A stretch of 64,000 bases of DNA, taken from the NCBI GenBank assembly GCA_000149265.1, contig CH003412.1, positions 4,236,593-4,300,592 of the forward strand, read 5' to 3'. The translations under genes were made by a program, and so were the position numbers. Source of the DNA: Ciona savignyi. Its lineage: Eukaryota; Chordata; Ascidiacea; Phlebobranchia; Cionidae. Below the pieces are notes generated by a model. That model searched no databases, was not told the DNA's origin, and saw only the letters and a program-made list of their open reading frames with translations. Positions 47,039-62,000 of the stretch are shown here, piece after piece (the first letter of the stretch is position 1; each line of letters starts with the position of its first letter).

Positions 47039-50000
47039 CTAAAAAACAGAACTTTGTCAGATTGACAGAAAATGTGAAATTGTATTTTAATATTTATTTT
47101 ATTTCTTACCAAATTATTGAACTTGGATTTTCTCCTTTAAGTTTTCTCTCTACAATCTTCATCTTTCTCTTGGCGTACCACACTGGATCGGACGACTCCA
47201 CATCAGTTCCTCCACATCTTCTATCACGCTCTCGACTCTTTTTCGCAAATCTCTGTGTACAGCATATTCATGTTTATTTCCGCGAATGGGGGAAAACCAA
47301 AGGGGGTTAACACACAAGCAAGCGCCAGATCACCTCACGCCCACCGTCGGGTTACCGGAGCTTGCAGTGTGTTGAGTATGATAGACACGTTCCTTTAATT
47401 TGGAACCCATTAGTCCTCTGGGTTCAGGCAATGTCCGTAAAGTGTCTTGCCCAAGGACACAAAAGACTTGGTAGCGACCAACTTTAGGTCAAGTTTATTA
47501 AAATGTCAGGGGCAACGGCTGGCCAGTCAATCATATCATTTGACTATTTAGATGCCATACGCATGCAGTTAAATAATTGGTTTAATGAAAATATAAAAAA
47601 ATTCTTAACATATAAAACACAGTTAAATGGCCTTGCTAACCAGACAGTAGACACAAGGTGATCTCACATTTTCCCATTAACAGGGATAAATATAATTATC
47701 TAACCCATGCAGGAGATTTACACCAAAGCAATCATGTAAGATTGATAAAATGCAAAAGAATACAAAAATGATTTCCTTACTGTCCAATCAACAGATGGGT
47801 CTTTCACAAACACATCAAGCAATGGTAAAATGGTGTCCACTCTTGATCTGAGCGCAGTGAGGCATCGTACCATAATATGCCTCATCTCACCATGCTTTGG
47901 TGAATGTGGTGATAACATGTTAATGATCTGATTGGTAACACGGATTGGTACCAGCTCTGGCACAGGTAAGACCTACAATTAAAGAAATATGAAATACCTT
48001 TATTTCAGTATGAGTCAAAAGATATTGCGTAGGATTTACAAAACTAAAAAAATGTCCGCCCCGTTAGACTAGTGGTTAAGTGCGTCACCTTTCAATCGAA
48101 AGGTTGTGGGTGCGAAACTGGTCGCTAGCTGGTTGGTGGTGTCCTTGGGCAAGGCACTTTACGTACATTGCCTGGACCCAGCGGATTAATGGGTTTTACC
48201 AAATTGAAGGAATTTCTCAATCATACACAACACAATGAAATAGCTCCGGTAACCCGACGGTGGGCGCGAGATTATCTGACGATTACTCGCGTGTTAACCC
48301 CCTTGGTTTTCCCATTCACGGTATAAACATGAATATCCTATCCTATCCTAAAGAAAACCAAATTCAAGAAATAACCACCTCTGTTGCAGAACCAAATGCA
48401 TGACCAAAGTCAATGCCCACCACTTCACCAGTTGTCAATGAAACCATGAAATTGGAAGTGTGTCTATCGCCAATGCCAAGTAACCAGTGAGTGACACACA
48501 TTACTGCATACGAGGATGTGAATCGTTTCCGAAGGGCCACAAATGACTCGGGATTAGAACAAAGTCGCATGTAAGCTTGTCTGTGAGAAAAATACCATTG
48601 TAATTCAGATGGTATTATTACATTACTTTAGGTCCAACGGGTTAGTCCATTGGTTTAGTGAGTCGCCTTTCAGCCGAAGGGTTGCAGGTACGAAACTGGT
48701 CGCTAGCTAGTCGGTTGTGTCCTTGGGCAAGACACTTAACGGAAATAAATATATCCTTTCCTATCCTACACAATAAGTTAAATACCGCACCAAATTGCTG
48801 AATTTAAAGTGGTGTTATAGAAAATGACAATGGATTTTGTTGAAACCCCGGGATATATTATTTTCACATCGGTAATCGGCTATGATCCCACTTGTTAACT
48901 ACAGATCTTAATTCTATAAACAATTATAAATATGGTGTATATCACCCAAAGTTTTTGAGTTAAAGTGGTAAAAGGCAAACCAGTTTCGAACTGGGAACCC
49001 TTCGGTTAAAAGGTAACGTACTAATCCACCAGACTGGTCAGCCAGACCATGCATTTACCTGAACAAATCCCATGGCACACAATTTTCAGCTTTTCTCATT
49101 TTTTCCACCACTTGGGCATAGTTGCCATGTTGAGCAAATGCTCCATATTTTTCACAATTATTGACTGAACGTGCCATTTGGGCCACGTTCTTTGGAATCC
49201 AGTCCTTGGATGGTTCAATGAGAGATGAGCTAAAATTTAAAAACCTTTGGTAATCTGACTTAAAAACAGTGATATTCACTGGAAAGCTTAAAATATTTAC
49301 AAAGACAACGTTTGGGGATTAAATATTTCCGAATGTCATTTTCCCTGATTTAATTAAAAACAGCGCAGGAGAAAAACACACTTACCAATTCATTCTATTA
49401 GCTTGCTTCGAAAGAAATTCGTGGTATGGAACCACGTTCTCAACCCATTCAATCATTCCCACTTTGGAACTAATGGGAATCACCTGAAAGAGAAAGATCC
49501 AGTATTTCTTCGTATTTTCTAGTTTGATAAAATAGCTTGGTTTCTTAATGTTCATGGTAAGCAAAGTAAGTCATTGGAATAGTAAAAAGTGGTAAAATGT
49601 GTAGATTCGCATCTATAAGATGGCGTATAACCAATTAAGACCTCTATGCGCGACAGGATATGACGAGTGGTATCCTCCATGAGTCATTGTTTTTAAACGA
49701 GTATATTGCTGATTAACAATGGTGTTGATTTTCCATTTTTTTGGTTAAACGCAGCATGTGCTAGGCTGCGCTTAAATTATTGATTGTGCATCTGCTGGGT
49801 GTTTTGTTTGAAAAAAGGTGCTGATGTGTAAAGGGGTATGGGTTCAAAATTTTTAAGTAAAAGGTTGAAGGGGTTTGAGTTAAGCTTGCAGATCCAAGCT
49901 TCAATTTTAAATTGTGAAAAAAAATTTAAGACTTCCTATGTCAGGATTTTGAGTGACAGCTGTTTTTGTGAGGTCAGTTTGCATTGAAGAGATATGTAAA

Positions 50001-53000
50001 ATAATTAGTTTAACGCCTCCTATACCATTGTGGTAAACCCATAGTACCATGTTTAAAGGAAGATGTTGGAAACTTAATAAAGTTAGAAATGCCAATAAGG
50101 CCGTTACTTACCTGATATGTTTTAATCGACAAATTCCTTTTTCGACAAGTCCAATCGGATTTTAACAGTTCATTAACAGCAACAAAGATCTGTTCAATAC
50201 GCTGGTCCTGCCTCATATCCTCACCACCTAATATAGATGACATCAAAACAATTACTTGTGTATGGCTAAATTGTAATAGCTTCAGAAAGTTGAATTTAGG
50301 TAACTTGACACTTTGGTAATCTTTTAATTAAATTCAACCGTGCTAACTGTACATGTTGCGAAAAACAAAAGTGCAAATCCATTCCCAAAAACATTAACCA
50401 ATGCATTTTGAATGAAATATTTGGCATAGCATATACAAAATTGTTAGTATTTTCTATTCAAACCAGCTAAGTCAATTTATACCTTTAATTAGGAATCCAT
50501 AATCTTTTTCATTTGATCCCCGTATTATGATTTTGTGAGGTCTTCGTAACGAGCTCATCATCAACACTCTGTCATCAAATCCTGTTATAGTGGCATGGTA
50601 TTCTGTAAGCGGTCTGCTACGTCCATCATACTGGCCTGAGCAAAGTAGAAAGAATAAATTAATAAATAAGTTGACAATTTACTTTGAAAATTTTAACACT
50701 ACACTGTGGTGTAATATAAAAGGAAAGTTATTTTAAAAACCATATTAAAATAATAATAGGCTATGATGGTTATAAAAAGACATCATTTTAAAGTTCACAA
50801 TGATGACAATACAAATAATTAATAATATAATATATAATTAATAATATAATACAAATAATAGGGCTAAATATCGTTTGGTCTTCAATAAATTTTGTTTCCT
50901 TTTTACTGTTCTTTCACAGTTTAGCGGCCGCGTCTGCCATATTTATTAAAAATTATCCATTTTTTTGTTTTAATGACTGTTCGTTTAGCAGTCTTTTCCT
51001 GTTCCTGTGCCCCGATTTGATTCGTTTGCCATTTTTTTAATTCCGGAGCAATAAAATGAATAAACTAAAACTAAACTAAACTAATTACATATGTGGGCGG
51101 CATACTTCAGCATTTCATGAAATGTTTGTTTTAAAGCCTTTAAGTCCAACTTTACCAGGTATTTCGAGTTCTTTCCCACTTCTTGGTAGAGATTGGAACT
51201 TGGATAGCCATGGACTGTAATCTTTAAGGGAACCTGCTTGAACTTGTTTGAACTTTTCCACCTCAGATAATAATAAGGAAATTCCTTCCCCAAATTGTTT
51301 TCCCGTCATCCTAGAAAGTTGATCACCGGTACTGCCACCAAACATCTTTTCAACTTTCATTTTGAATTTCTACAAATGAGCAAAAATGCTAATACAATTT
51401 AAACTAGGCATGGTATCAACTTTTATTCAACATTTAAATGTAACAAACTGATATCCACTCTTCATATAGGATTATAAAGATAAATATTGCACAAGAAAAC
51501 ACTGTTTGTTACTTCTGAAAACTTCTTCCAAATCGTCCCAGCCTTATTGACTGAAGATTTGCCGTGAAGTGAATTCTCTTCTAATGATGAGCTAGATCCA
51601 CATTGGAAAAGATCATTATGCATATTCTGGTAATTTTCCACTATGTGCTTTGTACGGCTGCTTTCTTTTGATTTGAACAAGTTTGTGAATCCCTCTATCC
51701 AATCCTATTTGGTGAGCAATTGTTAAGAATGTAAAAAGATAATAAAAAATAACTGTGAAGAATACAACATAATCAAGTTTATCGATGAAATGGAAAAAAG
51801 CGATTATTTTTGGTAATCTGCATGCTCTCATTGGGGTTTGGGCTTGGTACTGGCCAATTATACACATTGAAAACCCTCGCCTCAAACTTACAAATCAAAG
51901 TTTTACCTTAAACGCAACGGATGGATGGCATATTAGGCGAAGTTGCAGAACAAATTCATCTGCAAGCGGAACTTCTTGCTTCAGATGGTGTTTCAATCTA
52001 CATTTTCAAGTTTTATTAATACCGAAAGTACTGTAAAATTACACAGATTTGTACCATCAGTAAAATAATATTTTGCATATTTAGTATTTTACAATTTTCA
52101 TATATTTTGAACAGAGTAATAGTAATTATACATTTTTGATCGATATCTGTAAATGAGAAAAGTACTTTTTAACAAACAGCTTGTTTTTCTTTCCGATATC
52201 ACTTTCCTCGAACTTAAAACCTTCCATTGCAGTTTTGAAAGGAAAGATAACTGCTTGGGGGAAGTCCCTCATCACAAAGTCCAAAATCGGGTGAATTGCA
52301 CAAGCGATACTTCGGTCCAATAGTGACACCAAGTGACCCAACCAACCTAACGCCATCCAACTTGGCAAAGTTGACGACTGGAAAATTTTGTTTGGAACTA
52401 GAATTTAAATTACCCAGTGTATCCCATGAAATCCTCTATAATGAAATGTGCCTAAACAATCATAAATACAATCTTATTGCACGTATAAATAAGGTGGAAA
52501 CACAAAATTAAGATAAATAATTATACAATGAAAATATAAACAAAAAATATGTGTATCACCAACACCTATTTTTACCCCTTTTTTGGAACTAACCATTTAT
52601 TCGATTCCAATGAAACAGTGATTAGTCACATTTACACTTTATATAATAAGGAAGAAAGGTCCAATCGAGTTATTCAAAGTAGTGTTTGTCCCTTTCTCAG
52701 ATTATTTTATTCACCTACACTTTTCTTACAAAGTGAATAATCCTTACCAGTCACAAAAGATTGGATATAAAATAACCAGTGCCGAACATTCGCAAAAAGG
52801 TCGTCATGCTTATATTTTTGGATCTGTTAGGAATTTTCTACAACAATTTATCCCGAATTTACCGTGGTATATCTAAACCAAACAATATTTGCTAACACCA
52901 CCAGAAGTTTTATTCAATTGGACATTTTCTTCTTTTTAGATAAAGTGTATATCTTTAAATTTCTTAGAAATTTAAAGTAAATATCTTTCCAACTAGGAGA

Positions 53001-56000
53001 TATAGACGGGAGCACCAAAAATGCTATAAAAATGACCTCTTTTTACATTTATCCCGATATAAAAGACAACACGAACTATGGGCAAGATTCCTAAAAGTTT
53101 TAACCTGATTCGATAACACATATTACCCAATGACCTGGCGACAATACATGCCTTTCACCAGTGCAGAAAAAAAGAAAAGATAAAACGGTCTAAATGTGAT
53201 AATAAAACTATTTTTCCAAAGATTGGTTAAAGAAGTTTAAATAAGTAGATTGAGGTCACACATGTACAATGTCCGGGAAACAAGAATAAACTTGATGAAC
53301 TCAGGTCGTGATGTAATACTTAATTATTTGTAATAAAAATCAATTTGAAACTATTTAGATTTTTTACTAAAATGCTATTTTCTTAATAACAACTTGAACT
53401 AAATTTGACCCTTTAAAATATTGATAAAATACTAATTAAGTACACTAGCATGACAAAAACTACAACCGTTATTACCATTCTTGTGAAATAGTTTCTTCTA
53501 CTTTTTATTACACCACTAACCTCATGTATAAACGAATCAATCAGACTCCCTTTGAACTCTTCAACCAGTTCAAGCAACCTCGGAAAACTCCACGTTGCGT
53601 CAGACGACATTGCTTTCATTTTCATTGCCCGTAAAACGTATGTTGTCATGGTAACAGCAAAGTCAACTCTGACAGATTGGTTTGACAAAAGTGCTTCGCC
53701 TGAAAATTAGGCTCAGTTGCTTAAAACATGGAGACGCCATGTGGATCAAAGAAGATAAGTTTAAGATGACAGTAAATATGGCGGAAAGTACTTGTTTACA
53801 CGGCAATTTTTCTGTCAAATCAAACCTTCACTTAGCTTTGGAGCAGGTTAAATTCAATGAAAAAAAATCGATGATGATTGTTTTGTACTTAGTTGATTGT
53901 CTAACATGTGAATGTGATATTTATAAGTTTAATTATCAAGGGCTGGTATTAATTGTTAATTATACAGAAGATGTTGTTGAAAAAGGTTATGTATAACAGG
54001 TGGTCTTATTTACAATTAGTATTCAACCTCTTCTAAAATCAATATTAAAACGAAAATGCAAATTTTGTTAAAAAAGAATCAAACATGTACATGTACAGCT
54101 TTGGTATAATTCTCTCTAAATGCCCTACCCATGCTATTCTATTTTAACAAGTTTTGGAGTTTAAATTTTTGTTAAATATGACATATGCATACAGTTGTGC
54201 TATATAATATTCAAAATTAACCACACATACCTGTATCTGCCATTCTCAGCTGTTTATCGCAAAAGTTAGCAAGAGCCATGTAGGATTTCTGCTGCAGATC
54301 ATGGCTCTCTGTACCAGGTAATAGCTCACCAAGTTTTGCTGCTTTGAGGTAAAATTTAAATGCATTGTTTGAGAGACTTTCACGGAGATCAGAAAGTTCT
54401 GGAAAGTAAAAAACGTTTTCAAATGTCTGGAAATCTGTATTGACAATATCACAATACAGAAAAGTATCATGTGCTTCCGAATTCACTCACGTTCATTGGT
54501 GCCAAGTATTTCTTGAACTTGATCCAGGTCAGTTGGTTCAGATTCATCTAAGTTTTCTGAAATTAACTCGTGGGTACAAGCTACTGCAAGGTGATGCTGG
54601 ATTTTTTCTGTCGTATCCGCTCTATGGGAATTGTATAAAAAACAAAAGTTTAATTTTTTATTCAAGTATGAGCCTATACTTTTACAGTAGCAAACATTAC
54701 AAAGATAATCACAACTCTGAGACCGAAGGACAAATTTCACTTATGTTGATTGAATAATCACTTCATGATGTTTTGACTGAAAATTCGGATTTTTTTAAAT
54801 TTCGACCTTAATATCGAACAACATTTGTTGCACCTGCTTGTTATAAAGTCATTCTTTTCATTCAAGCAATCCATTGCTGCGATGAAATATTTCATTTTAT
54901 TGTTGATCCTCGCATTTGCCGGCACAAGCCTTCTCCCTTGCGCAATATAGCACAACGCTACCTCGTGTGTTAGCATGAACGAGAGTCCTTTGTTGCGATC
55001 TAAAATTTCTTCCTCCTGAAAATACAAAACACACTATATATGCATAATAACAACATACTTGTACAGAATACTTATTTTCTCTTAGAGTGGGAAAACTTAA
55101 TGTTATATTCTTTTTTTGGGAGGTACTTGGTAGTGAATCGTAGTTAATGAAATTAAAGCGAAACACGTCGGGTTATATAGTAGAAATGCACGAAAAAATG
55201 TTACATACCAAAGTAAATGATTTACATACATGCGGGCATGATCACAGCTGATTACAGGTCACGCATGATTACAGGGAACAAAATAACCGTCTGGAATCCT
55301 GCATAAATTACTACAGGGATAGAAATTAACACATTTCCACAACACTTAATATATATTATCAATACACAACTAAAGTTTCCTTAAGCATGTGTAGCTACTG
55401 GTGCAGAGTAAGATAATATAACAACCTGTTCCAAAGCTGAGTGAAGGTTTGATGCCACAGAAAAATTGCCATGTAAACGAGCACTTTTCGCCATCTTTAC
55501 TGTCATCTTAAACTTAGCTCTTTTTATCCACATGGTGTCTCCATTTTCTTGAGATTGGGATTCATTTTCAGACATCTTTTTCTGAAGTTCATCCATAAAA
55601 AATGATCTGTATTCAAAAATAAAAGAAAGAAATAAATACACTAATAGCGACAAAAATTATATGATTTATATTCTTTTGTGCAAATAACTATTTTTCAGAA
55701 AGGTTTTGTTAGTAAGAACATCTTCCTTTAGCTGAAATGAATTTGGTTTAATATGGTTGTGTTCTTGGGCAAATATGTGTACCCTTAGTATTATTTAGGA
55801 CGAACCAATACGGTAGAAACGTCTCAATTATGTATAATACACTCCAATATGTCAGAACCCAGCAAATTAATAGGTTCTAAAAAATTGAAGGAATGTGTCT
55901 ATCATATACAACACACTGCAATAGCTCAGGTAATCCGACGATGGACGCGAGGTGATCTGACGATTGCCATGTGTTAACCCCTTGGTTTTCCAATTCACGG

Positions 56001-59000
56001 GGATACACATAAATATCCTATCTTATATCTTATCCATCAGCAGCCTCACAGTGGGAATAAGTTAATCTGAATATCACACAAAACACAAATGTAGAAATGC
56101 TTGGAAATAATCTTAGGAAAATGTAGGGTATATTTGGCATTGTTCAATATACATAAAATATTCCAATAAAACATTACATGTACTGTTTAAGTACTTATCA
56201 TAAAATGCTTTAGCTTACCTATAAGTAATGCAGTCATTCCATGCATGTATTGGATCAAATTGGGAATTTGGCAAGTTGTTTGTCCAACGTGATATCAGCA
56301 TTTTTACATTTTTTACAAACGAAGAAAAATCGACGCCTGGAAAATATTAAAACACTTTTAAGAAAATTTGATGAAACATGAAATATATTTTGTAAAACCT
56401 TAGTTGTGTATATTATAAAGATTCTTATACATTTAAACCATAGTTTGACAGTAAAGCTTGTCCAGGACATGTAAGTACTTACAGAGGGAGGTTTAAGGGA
56501 ATAATGATATCATAATTCAAATATTGGGACAAGTGATGGTATTGGTATAGTAATTTTCAAATAACAAGGGTGAAACCTGGTTTGGTGATCAGGTCCAGAA
56601 AATCATTTATATCGTTCAAACGAGGAATAATTCGAAGTAAACTCTCCTTCCTGCTGGTCATCAACGGATCCAGGATTGACCACTGTTGTGAAAAACTATC
56701 GGCCGCTTTGTCGGTGTAAAATCTTGCACTGTCATAATCACCCTATGAATACAAATTTTAACTAATTTTGTGGATTTTTTTTGGCTAAAATGGTTATTTT
56801 TATATAACAATGTATAAGAAGCTCTCTCTTTAGTACATAGAATTTCGTTTTAATTTTTTTGTGCCTTCTTTTTTATTCATCCTTTTTATTTTTATTTTAC
56901 TTTTTTATTTATCCTTTATTCATCTTTATTATTTTTATTCCTTTTTATAAGTAGCGACTTTTTGGTGCTAGGTAAAAATTGATGTTTTACAAAAGCACCT
57001 TGTAAATGTACATCATGGCCAAATGTTCCGAGTAGTTTCTCTCAACAGTGTTTTTCTCAGCTCCACTGCTTTTCATTGAGTGATCAAAGAAATCACCCAG
57101 CTCATTCCCAACCTCGGTATTGCCTTGTAGAAGTTGCAGCAACTTTGAGTGAACTGCACTATCCAGGAATCTTTGCTGGCAACATAAGAGATGGAAGGTG
57201 ATTGTAACATTACATATATGTACTAACATTTTTCTAGAAAATGATCTGTATAATTAGTTTAGGTGATTGTAACATTACATATATATGTACTAACATTTTG
57301 GTAGGCAACGTTCTATATAATTAGTCTAATTGCTGAGGGTTTTCTGAGGTATTAGTTAGTTTAATTCCTTACTTTTTGTAAGAATATTTTATGCTCTAAC
57401 TTTTTGTGAATAAATTTATATGTATGTGTGCCAGTCTTGATGAAATATTAAATATTGTATCGGCGATCAGTGATAACTAATCTAAAACACAACGTTCATT
57501 GTTGACATTTGGGTCATTGTTAGACATCTAATCTACACAATTTTGTATTTAGTTAATTGTATAAATGGAATTATTATTATTTAGTTTCAATACATTGGAT
57601 ATCTATTTGAAATGATTCCCAGCTGTTTTAGTCCTTAACCACTATTATTAAAGCTTTTTCGCCAAGTATTTGATCACAAAGATGATTTCAATATTTTTGA
57701 AGCACAGTTTAGTTTATATACAATAACTTACTACTTCTATTTAAATAAATACTACAGTGGAACCTTGCTTACCTGACCACCTATGGGACCGTCATCAAGC
57801 GGTCGCGTTAGCGTGGTGGTCGTGTTAGCGAATTTTGCTTTGGAGCAATTTGTCGTCATATGCATCCAAAACATCTGGCTGTTTACTAAATTTTTACTAA
57901 ATGCCGATATTTTTGTCAGACTTCAGAATAAATTTAAACAATTGGTAGTACTGAAGTTTATCTTATAACATTCAGTTCTGTTTGCCACAATTTTCTTTGC
58001 AACAGGATGTGTACGTGCTCATCTTATCTTATTGTTTAGATCACAAAATAAATTTACCCTTTTTATTTTGGTGACAAAGGCAAATTATTAAGAATGTGTG
58101 GTCGCTTTATCGGAGTTAAATTTGAAGTTTTTAGCTGAGTTAAATTTGAAGAATCCGGGTGGTCGCGTCATTGAAACAGTATCATAGTAAATTATTTGTG
58201 ACCGCACTGAAGTGGTCCTGATAAAGAGGCGGTCGTGTTATCAAGGTGGTCGTCAAGCGGGGTTCCACTGTAATGTACGTTCAATGACAAACGGGGTTGG
58301 TAACTACCTGGTATTCTGGTGACTTCCACACATCCTTTAAAGTACAAGCAGTGTCTTGTTCCACGTAATCTGCCAGCTCCATGTTACACATTTTATTCAC
58401 TCTATCCCACCTGGAAACAAAATCATTGCTGAAATTTTCTAAATCCGAGAATTTTGCTGCCCTAAATAATGCAAAATTTTGTATAAATACTATTTTTAAA
58501 TACCCACATTTAAAACTTTTTATGACTAAAATTAACTTTAAATTTACTAATCTAAAATAATTGGAATTAGTAAGCTTCTGTTTTATTGTTTTTTAAGGTG
58601 ATGATGGATTTTATTAAAGAGTAAAACCAATAGAACATGATGATCCAAGATAGTCAGTTATCAGGAATAATAGCAGTGGTTGCAACATAAGTTAAAAAAA
58701 TGATTTTTTAACTCTGTTTATGAAAAATGTTTTTTTCACTGTGTTTATGGAAATATAATTATTGCAAAGTAACTACCGGTGCTTAGACTTCTTGAAACAA
58801 TTGAATCAAACATTCCCTCCCAAACATCCCTTTTCCAGCTCGCTTACTTCCTCGTTCCATTCCCTCTGGTTCAGATGCCTGGATGGGATGTGAACTCTTA
58901 GATCAGAGACAGGATATGTCATGTTTATCCCCCGTGAATGGGAAAACCAAGGGGTTTATCACACGCGCAATCAGATCACCCTGTGCCCACCGTTGGGTTA

Positions 59001-62000
59001 TCTCAGCTATTGCAGTGTGTTTTGTACGATAGACACATTCCTTCAGTTTAGTTTCATTTAGAACCCCATTAATCCGCTGGGTTTAGGTAATGTCTGTAAG
59101 AGCCTTGCCCAAGGACACAACAGACTAGCTAGTGACCAGTCTCGCACCTGCAACCTTTCGATTAAAAGGCAACGCATTTAACCGCCAGACTAACCGACTG
59201 GACGACTGGATTATTCAACTTTAAATTCTGAGTCCAAGCACTGCAGGTTTCTTGTCATTTGAAAATTAATTTCCTAAACTGAATGCAAATTTCAATATTT
59301 ATTTGATGGCAAAAAAAACAATGCTAAAGCTTGGGAACTTTTGCCCCAATGATATGCTTTACATGGTGGTCATTCTTCACACAAAAGTTTTTATAAAATT
59401 TCTTTTACACCGGCTGATTCGAATTGTTCCTTTTTAGTGGTAACTACAGTTTGAAAAACAATGTATATGTGAAGATAAAATGTAAACTTTCATTATTGGC
59501 ATCATTTAATAAAAATTATAATGTTTGTCTGTGAAATATCAGAACAAAGGGAATAATGTCTATTCACCAATCTAAAACCAGCAACAAAATTTATCATTAC
59601 CTAAAAATAATCCAAATATTTTTTGCCAATTTAATAGAGTTACTTACACTGACTTTGGGGGAAAATTATTTTCAGGGAGTGTTTATTGGATCAAAAGAGA
59701 AAAGTTGTCACAGCATTTTAAAATTAGTTTAGAGCACAAAAATGTAGAGAACCAATACCTGTTGGTAGATTTTTGAAGCAGCTCTAAAATCCCCAGAACC
59801 TTCCAAAGCTAATCCTTCAGCGGTTAGTTTGTTGGATTGGGAATCTCCACCGAATATACCTTGCAGGACATCAAACTCCCCCAGCGACTTGTAAAGTCTG
59901 GATTAAATTTACATTTGTATGAAACTGGTTGTTAGCTAGTCGGTTGTGTCCTTTGGCAAGGCACTTTAAGGACATTGCCTGAACCCAGCGGATTAATGGG
60001 TTCTACCAAATTAAAGGAATGTGTCTATCATACATAACACACTGCAATAGCTCCGATAACCTGAGGGTGGGCGTGAGTTGATCTGACAATTGCCCGTGTT
60101 AACCCCCTTGGTTTTCCCATTCACAGAGATAAACATGAATATCCTATCCTATCTTATCCTATATAGTTGCATACTAATAAATGTTGTTTAAAAATACTAT
60201 TGCTTAAATTTTAAAGACACTTATTATGGCACAATTTTTTCACCTCGCTTTACCGTTTCTTGGGTTTAAAAAACAACAAGCCAATAAAATTGTACAACAT
60301 GCATAGCTTTCTTAACTTTATAAAATTGCACCAAAAATGGCCAAATTTAGGGCTTGCTGTTTTTAAATTTATGTAAATTTATATAGTATGCATACATTCA
60401 GTTATACTAGCTTTACGTTTACTCACATACAAGATACATAAAATTATAAGGAGAGCAGCATAACAAGTGAAAACTAAAGTAACACAAGTAATATTATTTT
60501 GATTACACAAACATCAAGTTAGCAAACTGTGATAATGTTACCAATGATAATGTAGAATCCTTTAGAATAACAAACCTTGCAAGTTCAATCCACAATTCTG
60601 GATTCTTATCAATACCAACTGACACCGCAGTTTTTCTTCTTTTATTGAACGGCTCGGCAGCTGTATGCTTATCATCTATTATATATTGCTCCAGCAATGT
60701 GATACCTGCATGGAAGATAAAAATTACAAAACAATTTAAATGCGAAATACTTAGTATCTTAGTAAAAAGTGATACAAAATGGAGTTAACAGAAGTGGAAA
60801 TGTCAGATTACCTTATGCTTAGCATCGAGTTACCAAAGATATTGCAGTTTGTTGTTTAACTGAAACGTTATTCAGTTTAAGTTCCACCCATTAATTTACT
60901 TGGTTAAGGTTATGTCTGCTAATTGCCTTGCCCAAAGACCCAACCGACTAGCTAGCATTTAATTTCGATCTTGTATGATTTTAAATGAAAGCACACACAC
61001 GAACCTGCAAAGCTATTTAGCTGAAGTGGTTACCTCCACCAAATATCCACAAAAATAAAAATTTAAATGCAATAAAAAATAACTGCCCCCCATTAATTGC
61101 TGTTAGTCACTTTAGTGAATAGTTTTGAAGAGTTTATATGGTTATCCAAATTCGTGGTCGTCTGGATATACAATAAACAATACTTGCAGTTTGAAAATTT
61201 TTGCTTTATAAGGGAGCCGCAAGGTTTAATAAGTTTTTAAAAGACGCCGCCAGCAAAAAAAAAGACGCCGCCAGCAAAGTTTTGAAACCGCTGCCCTATA
61301 TTGTAATACTATACCCAGAGCATGTTTATTGGACGTAAGAGATGATGCTGCGATATGAGCCGGGATGAGTTTATCGAACCCAGCAAAGTCGTGGTTGTGA
61401 AGAGCAACATCTTCCACACATCCGATCAGAGCTGGATTCTTCTCAGATGATACCTCCAGGATTTTGAACATTTTGTCACGAATTTCCGGTGATATGCCCT
61501 GATGAGATGGATATGTAATAATTATTGGAGAACTTATGGGAATACAACTAATAAGCTTTTAAATATAAAGAACATATTAGCTAACAGCTTAGAGAGATCA
61601 TATTAGTTACCACTGTTACAAGGAGAACATTTTGTTTGTTTTCATATATATTAATTAACAAATATTGTCCGGCTGGTTAGTCTGGCGGTTAAGTGCGTCG
61701 CATTTTAATCGAAAGGTTACGGGTGCGAAACTGGTCGCTAGCTAGTCGGTTGTGTCCTTGGGCAGGGCACTTTACGAACATTGCCTGAACCCAGCGAATT
61801 AATGGGTTTCACCAAATTGAAGGAACGTCTCAATTATACAATACACTGAAATAGCTCCGGTAACTAGACGGTGGGCTCGAGGCGATCTGGCGATTGCCGG
61901 TGTGTTAACCCCCTTGGTTTTCCCAATTACGGGGATAAACATAAATATCCTATCCTATCCTTAATATGAATAATGTGGCCATAATCACAATGTTAAAATA

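Noticed and set aside
50800..50870. AT-rich aataatataat repeats as an origin or matrix attachment site
   Set aside because: Simple low-complexity AT sequence, common in this DNA, with no further supporting structure.
51081..51293. Minus-strand frame overlapping the PRKDC exon at 51156-51369
   Set aside because: Shadow in another frame. The genuine frame carries the conserved SPWLSKFQ...ELEIPG and stops at a proper donor.
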